Below, piece by piece: positions 46,237 through 56,000 of a stretch of DNA of 64,000 bases. Made by a program: the position numbers and the translations under genes. Below the pieces are notes generated by a model, which ran no database searches, had not been told where the DNA came from, and saw only the letters and a program-made list of their open reading frames with translations. Every line of letters begins with the position of its first letter. The stretch's first letter is position 1. The DNA is taken from assembly GCF_021648855.1 (NCBI RefSeq), contig NZ_JAKJHX010000010.1, positions 5,001-69,000 on the forward strand. The letters run 5' to 3'. This DNA is from Tychonema litorale BBK16. Its GTDB lineage: Bacteria > Cyanobacteriota > Cyanobacteriia > Cyanobacteriales > Microcoleaceae.

Positions 46237-49200
46237 ATGCACAAAATAGCGGCAACACCGGGAGGCTGGAACCCCCAAGCCGAAGGAGTAATTTTCATTC
46301 AGCAAACCCCCGCACCAATAGTCTTTATTAGTGCGGCTGATACAGATATTCAAACTCTCGCAGCGGCTACATCAAAACTGCCAGCAGGATTCCCCAAACT
46401 CCGCGCAGTGAATCTCTTGCAATTGCAGCAACAATTAACCATTGATACCTATGCCGAGGAAATTCTAGAACACGCAGAAGTAATAATTATCCGGCTGTTG
46501 GGAGGTCGTTCTTATTGGTCTTACGGCTTAGAAACTCTACGCGAAACGGTGGAAAAAACTAAGGCTAAACTGATTGTAATGCCCGGTGATGACAGTCCCG
46601 ATCCAGATTTAATTAGTCATTCAAATGTATCACTGTCAGCAGTCAATCAACTGTGGCGCTACTTCACAGAAGGCGGAGTCCAAAACTTTGTTAACGCCCT
46701 AGAGTTTGCCGCCGATATTTGTCTCAAAACTGCTTACAATCCACCTTTACCACAAACAGTTTCCCGCGTCGGAATTTATGATTGGGGCGGAAGTGCGAGG
46801 GCTGGTTTTGAAACTTTTCTACCAGATTCTGATCCCCCTAAATCCCCCTTAAGAAGGGGGACTTTGACAACATCTGACGCAGATTTCGATCCTCCCAAAT
46901 CCCCATTAAAAATGGAGACTTTGACAAATTCTTGCCCCCCCCTTCTTAAGGGGGGCTGGGGGGGATCTCCGGGTTTACCCACCCAGCCGAAAGTCGGAAT
47001 CTTATTTTATCGTGCTCATTATTTGTCGGGAAATCTAGCACCAATTGATGCACTTTGTCAAGCTTTGTCCGAGCGAAACTTAGTACCCGTTCCCGTGTTT
47101 GTGTCTTCGTTGCGGGAACGAGATTTGCAAGTGGAATTGCTGGAATATTTTCAACCCAAAGATTCAGAAGCAATTCAATTATTGCTGAATACTACAAGTT
47201 TTGCAATCTCTGGTTTCAACAGTATTGAACCAGAACAAAATACTTTAAAATTGTTAGATGTTCCAGTATTGCAAGCCATATTCAGCGGCGGCGGTTTGGA
47301 ACAGTGGGAAAGCGAATTGCAAGGACTTTCGCCGCGCGATGTGGCGATGAATGTAGCTTTGCCAGAAGTTGATGGCAAAATCATTACGAGGGCTGTTTCT
47401 TTTAAGGCTGTCCAAACTTGGAATAGCGAATTGGAAACCGATGTTGTGGGTTATGTCGCTGCGGGCGATCGCATTTCATTTGTAGCAGATTTAACTACAA
47501 ATTGGGTAAACCTCAAACAAACCCCAGCCACCAACAGACGCATCGCCATAATTCTCGCCAATTATCCCACCCGCAATGCACGATTAGCCAACGGTGTCGG
47601 CTTGGATACCCCCGCTAGTTGTGTGGAAATCCTGAAAGCTATGCAGCAAGCTGGTTATCAAGTAGATAATATTCCCAGCAGCGGTACAGAGTTAATTGAA
47701 ATGTTGATTTCTGGCGTGACAAATGACCCGGAAGGACGGGAATTGCGGGCTGTTAATCAATATTTAGATTTAGCAGAATATCAAGAGTATTTTGCAACTT
47801 TGCCGCAGCAAGTCCAAGATGGAATTTGTAATAGATGGGGATTAGCGACGGGGGAAAAAACGGAACTACTGACGGCCAACCTGTTCCCGATTCCGGGGAT
47901 TCAGTTTGGGAATGTGTTTGTGGGAATTCAACCGTCGCGGGGATATGAAATTGACCCTAGTTTGAATTATCACGCACCAGATTTAGAACCTACTCACAAT
48001 TATCTGGCTTACTATTATTGGCTGCGACAAAACTTTGGTTCTCAGGCAATAATTCATGCTGGAAAACATGGTAATTTAGAATGGCTTCCCGGTAAAAGTG
48101 TCGCCTTATCTAGTAACTGCTATCCCGAAGTTGCATTAGGCGCGATGCCAAATTTTTATCCGTTTATTGTCAACGATCCGGGGGAAGGTTCCCAGGCAAA
48201 AAGACGATCGCAAGCCGTGATTATCGACCACCTCACCCCGCCCATGACTCGCGCCGAACTTTACGGGCCTTTGCAGCAATTGGAGGCCTTAATCGATGAA
48301 TATTGTGAGGCGCAAAGCTTAGATCCATCTCGATTACCGATGATTCGCGATCGCATTGTCGCCCTCACGAACCAGGAAAACTTAGACAAAGACTTAGGGA
48401 TACAACTAAATAAATCCGAATTTACCGAATTTATCACCCGCACAGATGGCTATCTTTGCGAACTCAAAGAATCCCAAATTCGCGACGGATTGCACATTTT
48501 TGGACAGTGCCCCGAAGGACGACAGTTGAGAGATCTGATAATTGCGATCGCCCGCCATCCTAGCACAAATCGCATCGGTTTAACCCGCGCCCTAGCAGAA
48601 GACTCAGGCTACGACTTCGACCCCTTAACCACCGCAGGCGATTTAACCGCAGAACTCGAAGAAAAAGCCGCAGAATTAGTCGATAACTTAATCAAAAATC
48701 TCCGAGTTGATCCACATTCATCTGTGGTCAAAAAAATTCAAATAGGACAAGCAACCCAACCAGAAATAAACTGGATAACTAACTATCTTTTACCATCACT
48801 CCTCCAAACAAACCAAGAAATTACTAACCTGTTGCGAGGCTTAGATGGGCGACACATTCCCAGTGGCGCATCCGGGGCACCAACTCGTGGGAGACCCGAT
48901 GTATTACCCACCGGTCGCAATTTTTACTCAGTAGATATCCGCGCCATTCCCACAGAAACCGCCTGGAGAGTTGGCAGAGTTGCGGCCGAAACTTTAATCG
49001 AAAGATACACTCAAGAAAATGGCGAATATCCGAAAACTTTGGGCTTGTCAGTGTGGGGAACATCCACTATGCGGACGGGGGGAGATGACATCGCCGAAGC
49101 CCTCGCATTGATCGGAGTTCAACCAATTTGGGATGGCCCGTCGCGCCGGGTTGTCGATTTTGAAATCTTGCCAGTTGCTGTTTTAGGACGGCCGCGCGTT

Positions 49201-50364
49201 GATGTTACTTTGCGAATTTCGGGATTTTTCCGAGATGCTTTTTTCAATTTAATTGATTTGTTTGATTCTGCGGTAAAAGCTGTGGCAGATTTAGATGAAC
49301 CAGCCGAAAGCAATCCTTTAGCGGCACAAGTTAAACAGGAAATTCAGGATTGGGAATCGACTGGTTTGAGTCGGGAAGAGGCCGAATTGCGATCGCGCTT
49401 TCGCGTCTTTGGTTCCAAACCGGGGGCTTATGGTGCGGGACTTCAAGGCATAATTGAAGCTCAAAACTGGACAGACGATGCAGATTTAGCAACAGCTTAC
49501 ATTAATTGGAGTAGTTACGCCTATACAAGTACCCCCCCAACCACTTCTGGTAAAGATGTGACTAATTCCAATTCTTCTGCTTTACCACCAGTCAATACCC
49601 CCCCAACCCCCCCTTACCAAGGGGGGGCTAATTCCATAAATACCCCCCCTTACCAAGGGGGGGCTAATTCCAACTCTTGTCCCCCCCCTTACCAAGGGGG
49701 GGCTAATTCCAACTCTTGTCCCCCCCCTTACCAAGGGGGGGCTAGGGGGGGTGAATTTACCGGGAGTGAATGGGGATGTTCGGCACCCGAAGCATTTACC
49801 AAACGCCTCGGCCAAATGCAAATAGTTCTGCAAAACCAAGATAACCGCGAACATGACATCCTCGACTCCGACGATTACTATCAATTCCAAGGTGGAATGA
49901 CTGCCGCCATTCGCAATTTGCAGGGCAAAAATCCTGAAACTTATTTCGGAGATAATTCAATTCCTGAGAATCCGAAAGTGCGACAACTTCGAGAAGAAAT
50001 TGCGCGGGTTTATCGCAGCAGGGCTGTGAATCCGAAATGGATAGAAGGGGCGATGCGCCACGGTTATAAAGGTGCGTTTGAAATTGCCGCAACTGTTGAT
50101 TTTTTGTTTGCTTATGATGCTACGACAAATTGTGTTGAGGATTTTATGTATGAAGGAATTGCCGAGGCTTACATTTTTGATGAGAAAGTGCAGGCATTTA
50201 TCCAGGAAAACAATCCTTGGGCACTGCGAGATATGGCGGAAAGATTGTTAGAAGCCCGTCAGCGGGGGTTGTGGCAGTCGGCAAGTCAGGATATACTGGA
50301 TAAATTGCGATCGATCGCCCTTGAAGCCGAAGCAGTCATCGAATCCCATACAGAAATACGGTAA
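46237..50364 (+). CDS. cobN: Cobaltochelatase large subunit CobN, with in-frame repeat insertions
   Basis: 1375 aa, from the CobN/BchH chelatase family; CobN inserts cobalt into the corrin ring during B12 synthesis with ATPase partners. Conserved blocks include HAGKHGNLEWLPGKS (~610), FYSVDIRAIPTETAWR (~905), and REHDILDSDDYYQFQGGMTAA near the C-terminus. Two stretches interrupt the family pattern: ~199-246 (DPPKSPLRRG, PPLLKGGWGG) and ~1092-1170 (four PPPYQGGANS-like units). Both coincide at DNA level with local palindromic repeats and keep the frame. Without them the length falls to about the usual 1250. Intact ends suggest a functional enzyme. Confidence 0.93.
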   Translation: MHKIAATPGGWNPQAEGVIFIQQTPAPIVFISAADTDIQTLAAATSKLPAGFPKLRAVNLLQLQQQLTIDTYAEEILEHAEVIIIRLLGGRSYWSYGLETLRETVEKTKAKLIVMPGDDSPDPDLISHSNVSLSAVNQLWRYFTEGGVQNFVNALEFAADICLKTAYNPPLPQTVSRVGIYDWGGSARAGFETFLPDSDPPKSPLRRGTLTTSDADFDPPKSPLKMETLTNSCPPLLKGGWGGSPGLPTQPKVGILFYRAHYLSGNLAPIDALCQALSERNLVPVPVFVSSLRERDLQVELLEYFQPKDSEAIQLLLNTTSFAISGFNSIEPEQNTLKLLDVPVLQAIFSGGGLEQWESELQGLSPRDVAMNVALPEVDGKIITRAVSFKAVQTWNSELETDVVGYVAAGDRISFVADLTTNWVNLKQTPATNRRIAIILANYPTRNARLANGVGLDTPASCVEILKAMQQAGYQVDNIPSSGTELIEMLISGVTNDPEGRELRAVNQYLDLAEYQEYFATLPQQVQDGICNRWGLATGEKTELLTANLFPIPGIQFGNVFVGIQPSRGYEIDPSLNYHAPDLEPTHNYLAYYYWLRQNFGSQAIIHAGKHGNLEWLPGKSVALSSNCYPEVALGAMPNFYPFIVNDPGEGSQAKRRSQAVIIDHLTPPMTRAELYGPLQQLEALIDEYCEAQSLDPSRLPMIRDRIVALTNQENLDKDLGIQLNKSEFTEFITRTDGYLCELKESQIRDGLHIFGQCPEGRQLRDLIIAIARHPSTNRIGLTRALAEDSGYDFDPLTTAGDLTAELEEKAAELVDNLIKNLRVDPHSSVVKKIQIGQATQPEINWITNYLLPSLLQTNQEITNLLRGLDGRHIPSGASGAPTRGRPDVLPTGRNFYSVDIRAIPTETAWRVGRVAAETLIERYTQENGEYPKTLGLSVWGTSTMRTGGDDIAEALALIGVQPIWDGPSRRVVDFEILPVAVLGRPRVDVTLRISGFFRDAFFNLIDLFDSAVKAVADLDEPAESNPLAAQVKQEIQDWESTGLSREEAELRSRFRVFGSKPGAYGAGLQGIIEAQNWTDDADLATAYINWSSYAYTSTPPTTSGKDVTNSNSSALPPVNTPPTPPYQGGANSINTPPYQGGANSNSCPPPYQGGANSNSCPPPYQGGARGGEFTGSEWGCSAPEAFTKRLGQMQIVLQNQDNREHDILDSDDYYQFQGGMTAAIRNLQGKNPETYFGDNSIPENPKVRQLREEIARVYRSRAVNPKWIEGAMRHGYKGAFEIAATVDFLFAYDATTNCVEDFMYEGIAEAYIFDEKVQAFIQENNPWALRDMAERLLEARQRGLWQSASQDILDKLRSIALEAEAVIESHTEIR
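46829..46975. repeat. Palindromic repeats inserted in cobN (first site)
   Basis: Three degenerate units of the AATCCCCCTTAAGAAGGGGG type, spaced by TTTGACA(A)-containing linkers. The first 26 bp equal the reverse complement of 43429-43454. They encode the Pro/Lys/Gly-rich insert at residues ~199-246. Confidence 0.85.
49596..49752. repeat. Four CCCCCCTTACCAAGGGGGG palindromes inserted in cobN (second site)
   Basis: Four near-identical hairpin units separated by CTAATTCCAACTCTTGT-like spacers, in frame inside cobN. Spacing is uneven, and the repeat itself is palindromic with short spacers, so it is not a CRISPR array. Confidence 0.9.
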
Positions 50365-50437
50365 TGCAACAGTAATCGATAGATTGTGAACTCACTCTAA
50401 AATCCAAAATCCCACATCGATAGATCGCTGAAAGTCT

Positions 50438-51937
50438 ATGATTCCCCCCTACATTACTAGCATCAGCATTAACATCCTCAAACGCACCTGCGCCACAGTC
50501 GCTGTACTAGCCGTAACTTTGGGATGTTCCTCAACCAAGCCGCCCAACACTGTAGCGGCTTCCGGGACGATCGCATCCGCAGTCCAAGCACCGCATCCTG
50601 AGCCTCTCCTCGCTAAAAACCCCAAAAAACCCGAAAAAATTGTTGACGTAGCCTCATGCGCCGAAAACGATGGCTTCACGGAGGCAGTTGGCTTTGCTAC
50701 CCAAGCTTCTAATTTAGCTCAATCAGCAAATTCAAAACAAGACTGGGACGAAGTAGCAGCCCTGTGGGTACAAGCCGTAGCTTGGATGCAAGCCGTTCCT
50801 CCCGGCAGTCCCAAACGGGCTTTCGCCGAAAAAAAAGTGGTGGAGTACATGAAAAACCTGACTTATTCGCAACAGCAAGCAGGTACTAATCTTCCAACTT
50901 CCGTCAGTTTTAGCAGCGATTTGTTCAACCAACAACTAGAACTTTACCTATCTTACGTGGCGACTGTCGGGCCACCAGATGTTTTGATTGTCGGCAGTTC
51001 TCGCGCCTTACAAGGTGTTGATCCCAAACAGCTAAAACAATCTTTGGCGGCTTTTGGCCATCCGGGGTTAACAATCTTTAATTTTGCAGTTAATGGCGCA
51101 ACTGCCCAAGTAGTAGACTTTCAATTGCGCCGACTTTTAAAACCGCAGCATTTGCCTCAAATGATTGTCTGGGCTGATGGGGTGCGGGCATTTAATAGTG
51201 GTAGAGTCGATCGCACTTTTAACTCAATGATCGCCTCCGAAGGCAATCAAATGCTAGCAGCAGGTATTCGCCCTCAACTACCAGAAGATGAACCTGCTAT
51301 CATTCCCCAGTGTTACAAATTTCCCCAGCCTTGTCGTGGCAGTTTCCAGAAATCCCAGCTTTTAACTGCCTCTAATAATTTGCTAATACCAGTTTTTTCA
51401 AGTTCTGTAGCCCGCCAAAATCCACAATATATTCCCCTGTCTGCGCCCGCGACTATGGCAGTCAGGCCCGTCAGCGACTTAGCAGACTCGATCGACTCTA
51501 ACGGATTTATGCCTCTGTCGGCCCGTTACAATCCCAACACATATTATGACGATCGCGCTTACGTTTCCGGCAGGTTCGATCGCGACTACGAAGACTTCAA
51601 CCTCGGCGGAAAACAAGCCCAAGCCTTCAATTCAGTCATCGCCTTTGTCAAAAGTCGTAAAATTCCATTGGTTTTAGTCAATTTGCCCCTCACCGACGAC
51701 TATCTAGATGGTACACGGCGATCGGCCGAACAGCAATTTCGACAACGAATGCAGCAACTCTCACGGCAAAAAGGCTTCGCTTTCCGCGACTTATCGCAAC
51801 AGTGGCCAAACCGCAACGACTATTTTCTTGACCCTAGCCATCTTAATCAATTTGGGGCGATCGCGATTTCTCGTCTACTCGCCGCCGACACGAGTCTAAC
51901 CTGGCCCCGTCCCAAATCCCGAAGCATCGACGGATAA
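50438..51937 (+). CDS. SGNH-hydrolase-like lipoprotein
   Basis: 499 aa. The lipoprotein signal has lipobox VTLGC (~27-31), then a Pro/Ala linker. The C-terminal half has an SGNH-like fold: nucleophile motif VLIVGSSRAL (~183-192), a block with NFAVNGATAQ (Asn/Gly block), and the terminal catalytic pair in DPSHLNQFG (Asp and His ~470). This resembles the DUF1574/AlgX-type esterase/acetyltransferase group that modifies exported polysaccharide. It is probably membrane anchored facing the periplasm. It starts 74 bp after cobN and runs towards nadK in the same direction. Confidence 0.7.
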   Translation: MIPPYITSISINILKRTCATVAVLAVTLGCSSTKPPNTVAASGTIASAVQAPHPEPLLAKNPKKPEKIVDVASCAENDGFTEAVGFATQASNLAQSANSKQDWDEVAALWVQAVAWMQAVPPGSPKRAFAEKKVVEYMKNLTYSQQQAGTNLPTSVSFSSDLFNQQLELYLSYVATVGPPDVLIVGSSRALQGVDPKQLKQSLAAFGHPGLTIFNFAVNGATAQVVDFQLRRLLKPQHLPQMIVWADGVRAFNSGRVDRTFNSMIASEGNQMLAAGIRPQLPEDEPAIIPQCYKFPQPCRGSFQKSQLLTASNNLLIPVFSSSVARQNPQYIPLSAPATMAVRPVSDLADSIDSNGFMPLSARYNPNTYYDDRAYVSGRFDRDYEDFNLGGKQAQAFNSVIAFVKSRKIPLVLVNLPLTDDYLDGTRRSAEQQFRQRMQQLSRQKGFAFRDLSQQWPNRNDYFLDPSHLNQFGAIAISRLLAADTSLTWPRPKSRSIDG

Positions 51938-51977
51938 GATAATGGAAACTGCTTCAATCTGAAAACCCAAATCAACT

Positions 51978-52898
51978 GTGCAACTAAAACAAGTAATTAT
52001 CGCCCACAAAGCCAGAGATCCCTTCAGCCAACGCTGGGCCGAACAATGTGCTCGACAATTAGAAAGTCGCGGGTGTCATGTTTTGATGGGGCCCAGCGGC
52101 CCAAAAGATAACCCCTACCCAGTATTTTTAGCCTCTAGTACCAGCCCAATTGACTTAGCCGTGGTGCTTGGTGGCGACGGCACAGCCCTGGCTGCGGCGC
52201 GAAATTTAGCCGCTGACGGCATCCCAATTTTGGCAGCGAATATCGGTGGAAACCTCGGTTTTTTAACAGAATCTTTTGAGGATTTCCAAAATACAGAAGA
52301 AATTTGGGACAGGCTTGCTGAAGATAGGTATGCCATCCAAAAACGGATGATGTTACAAGCAGCGATTTTTGAGGGGAATCGAACTAATCTCGAACCAGAA
52401 AGCGATCGCTTTTTAGCCCTCAATGAAATGTGCATCAAACCCGCTTCAGCCGATCGAATGCCGAGCTGTATTCTGGAAATGGAAGTAGACGGCGAAGTAG
52501 TCGATCAATATCAAGGCGACGGTTTAATTGTCGCCACGCCCACCGGTTCCACTTGCTACACCGCATCTGCCAACGGCCCAATTATACATCCAGGCATGAA
52601 CGCGATCGCCGTTACACCCATTTGCCCCTTAAGTTTATCCAGCCGCCCAGTAGTTTTACCACCCGGTTCCGTCGTCAGCATTTGGCCCCTAGCAGACTAC
52701 GAACTCACCACCAAACTCTGGACAGATGGCATTTTAGGTACTGCCATTTGGCCCGGACAGCGAGTAGACGTGCGGATGGCAGAGTGCGAAGCCAAATTTA
52801 TCATTTTACGAGAAAACTACTCCTATTACGGCACATTAAGGGAAAAACTTCAATGGGCTGGAGCCCGAATTCGGTATAACAACAACCACCGCAATTAA
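51978..52898 (+). CDS. nadK: NAD(+) kinase (first copy)
   Basis: 306 aa from a GTG 41 bp after the preceding gene. It phosphorylates NAD to NADP. The signature GGDGT is in [16 protein letters not shown] (~64-79), NAD-binding NEM is in ALNEMCIKPA, and GDGLIVATPTGSTCY (~176-190) is the second conserved block. A second nadK lies 6.8 kb downstream; two NAD kinases are usual in cyanobacteria. This copy follows cobN and the SGNH gene in the same direction. Confidence 0.95.
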   Translation: MQLKQVIIAHKARDPFSQRWAEQCARQLESRGCHVLMGPSGPKDNPYPVFLASSTSPIDLAVVLGGDGTALAAARNLAADGIPILAANIGGNLGFLTESFEDFQNTEEIWDRLAEDRYAIQKRMMLQAAIFEGNRTNLEPESDRFLALNEMCIKPASADRMPSCILEMEVDGEVVDQYQGDGLIVATPTGSTCYTASANGPIIHPGMNAIAVTPICPLSLSSRPVVLPPGSVVSIWPLADYELTTKLWTDGILGTAIWPGQRVDVRMAECEAKFIILRENYSYYGTLREKLQWAGARIRYNNNHRN

Positions 52899-52936
52899 AA
52901 AAAACAGTCTACCCCTTGGCAATGGTACAACCAATA

Positions 52937-52966
52937 GTCCGGCAGGGGTTTCAACCCCTGTCGGAC
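52937..52966. terminator. Hairpin between convergent nadK and OmpA-family gene
   Basis: GTCCGGCAGGGGTT and AACCCCTGTCGGAC pair with one mismatch around TC. It is placed between two convergent stops. There is no T-run on either side. Confidence 0.5.
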
Positions 52967-53051
52967 TCGCGGGATGACTAACGGACTTGGCGGGCTTTCA
53001 GGCTTAAGTTGACACCAATTGGCAATGGCGTGTCCGATCGAATTCCCAATT

Positions 53052-56000
53052 TTAATTTACCACTTCAAAAGTTACTGTTCTCCTCAGCCAAAGCGGTTGA
53101 CTTTCCGCCAAACCTTCGGGACGACTTTTAGTAGAAGCAACTTGCATCCTGTCACCATCTATCCCTTTATTTACTAAAGCTAACTTCACATTTTTTGCCC
53201 TCTCCAGTGCCAATCTTTGATTTTCCCCAGGATTGCTTTTAAAATCGCTATGTCCAACGATCCTCAAATTCTTCCCTTTATTTTCCGCCATAAATTCCTG
53301 GACTTTATTAATCTTTTCTGTTATATCCTTTGGCTGCAAATTAGCATTACCCACACCGAAGTAAATCTGAATTTCCATTGCCTTTGAGAGTGGCTTAGCT
53401 TCTGCTCCCACTGACTTGGAAAGCGGCTTAGTTCCTATCCCCACAGTATTTGTCACAGACTTCACCCCAGGAATTTTTGCAAACGCCTCAGTTACTTTCT
53501 GAGCATCAGTAGAACGAGTCACACTACCTGTGACTGTCACTTTATCTCCTACATAACGAGCCTCCAGGTCAATACCTTCTAGCTTATTCAGGAGAACCAT
53601 TGTTCGCTTGACATCAGCCTCTACCAACACAGGATCTGGAGGTACGACCACAGCTATAATCTTATTTTCTACTGTTAATTGTGGAACAACTTTTTGAGCG
53701 ATTTGCGAGGCTCTCAAACGCATTTTTTGATTCGGTACTCGTCCCGATAACTCCGCGACTTTACCATTCACATCTGCATTGAGGCGATAAACTGATAATT
53801 CAGGAGCAGACTGCAAAGCTAAATTTGTATCAGCTTCTAACCTGCGTTCAACTCCACTGCGATAGTGATGAATCCCCCAAGGTACTACAATTAAACCTAC
53901 AGTTGCTAAACCCAATATTAATAACGGTTTAGGTTTACTAGATTTAACTTTTACCTCCGTATCAATTAGTTTCCGCAACTCCGAATTTACTTCAACAGGA
54001 ATACTTGTTGGATCTCCATTAAATGACTGGATTTTGTTCCCGTATTCTTGAACAATATTTTTGAAGATTGCTCGCATTTTGTACTTAAACCATTGGCGGG
54101 TTTCTCCTTGCATCACTACCGCTAAATAACAGGAACCTGCTACTTCCAATACAATCGTAGATGTCCCGTATTCTATGGCATCAATTTCTGCAATATTTCC
54201 AGACTGAGATATACAGTCGTTGACAAAAGAGCGAATAGCAGTCAGCATCCCCGCCACCATTTCTGATTCTAGCTGTTCTTGCTCAGACTGCTGCACTGCT
54301 GTAATTACCAAGCCAGAGTCTTTTTGAATTAAAAATACAGCTTTAACAGTCCATGGTGTAGTCTCTTTCATCAGCAATTCTGCTTCAGACATCCCCTGTA
54401 ACTTAGCTTTGAATTTGCGGGTAATTCCCTCAACGCTGACAGCTTTTTCGAGTTTTTTATTAATCTCCTCCATCGTCTCCGCCAGGTACTTCAAAATCGT
54501 ACTACCGATAATCGGGTAGAGCGCATCCGACATTGCTTCTCGATTCAGATTAATCTGTTGTCTAACAGCAGAGGCCATCTCCGGTGCTAGAGCCTGTGCA
54601 ATCTCATCTGGCGATTCCGTTATTCTTTGGCTGATCCCCACAGGTATTGCCGGCGATATGGCCACTCCCATTGAGTGCCGATTTTCCCTAGTTTTAGTAT
54701 TAATTAGTTGCTCGATGATCGGAGCTATTGTTTCACTAAATGCTTCTTTTGACTCGCTAATAGTTTTCAGCATCATTTCCAGGAAAATCCCTTTAATTTT
54801 GGCAACTAATGCTTCCTCATTGCCACCCCATTCAGCTTCATTTAGTTTGCGCTCAAGATTCACCACCTTATCATTGAGTTGATAATTATAATTGACAACT
54901 TCATCTAATAAAGGTAAAATTGATTCGATTACAGATTGTTCCAATTGCTTATGATGACTGACCATAAGTTCGTCAATTAAAGGTTTCAATAAATCTGTAA
55001 ACAAATCAGTAGATTCATAAATCCGGTGTTCGATGACTACAATTTTTTGTTCAATCTTCCCCAGTCTTTCTTCAATCCTTTTGTTTTGAATAATTGCATC
55101 CACAGCGGGGGCGATCGCATTTTCGATCTCTAGCCTTGCTTCGCTGATTTTGTCCGACAGCATCTGGGTGATCCCTGGCATAATCCTTGCCATCAACCCT
55201 TCCAACTCGGCTATCGTTTGCTGTTGAACTTCGATAATTTGATGTTCATTGCTGAGGATTCGTGCTTCAATTCCACTGTTTTGCCAAGCTTCAGTGATGG
55301 CTGGTGCGATCGCCTCTCTCACCTCTAACTTTGTCTCATCTATCTTCCGGTTCAGCGACTCAATCATTAATGGCATCAGCCTTGCCATTATTTCTTCCGG
55401 CTGAGAATTCTGCTTTTTTTGAACAAGATTAACTTTATTTTCCACATTTAGCAATTGCACCTGCATTGCTTCTTGATGGTTTTTTCCTAGCATCAAAGCT
55501 TCGATAACCGCTGCCAACTCTAACTTCGATTCCTCTATTTTACCATTCAGTAACTGTGTGATTACTGGCATTACCAGCGAAATTATCTCTTCCGGCTTCT
55601 GAATTTGTGGCTGTTGATTCAGCAGTCTCTCTTCGATGATATGTAATACTTTTTCTTCGATTTCTGCCCAAGCTATTCTTACCTGTGCTGATGGTGCGAC
55701 AGCATTAATTAGCTCAGATTTCAACTCACTAATTTTTCGATTCAGAGACTCACTAATTATTGGCATTAGTTGTTTGACCAGATCTTCTGGTTGTTGCTGA
55801 AAACGCTGCTGAAAACTAGCAAATTGATTTTCAATATTTAAAACTTTTGCTTCGAGTCCGTTTTGGTGGTTGATTACTTCATTGACTGCCGGTACAATCG
55901 TAGAGTCCACCTCTAACTTCGAGTCATCTAGTTTGCGATCTACCCAATCCTCAAATACGGGCATCAGCGCTTTGAACAAATCTTCTGCATTCGGAATTTG

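Noticed and set aside
49596..49752. Regularly repeated GC-rich units resembling a short CRISPR array
   Set aside because: Repeats are self-palindromic, spacers are nearly identical, units lie in frame inside cobN and no cas gene is nearby.
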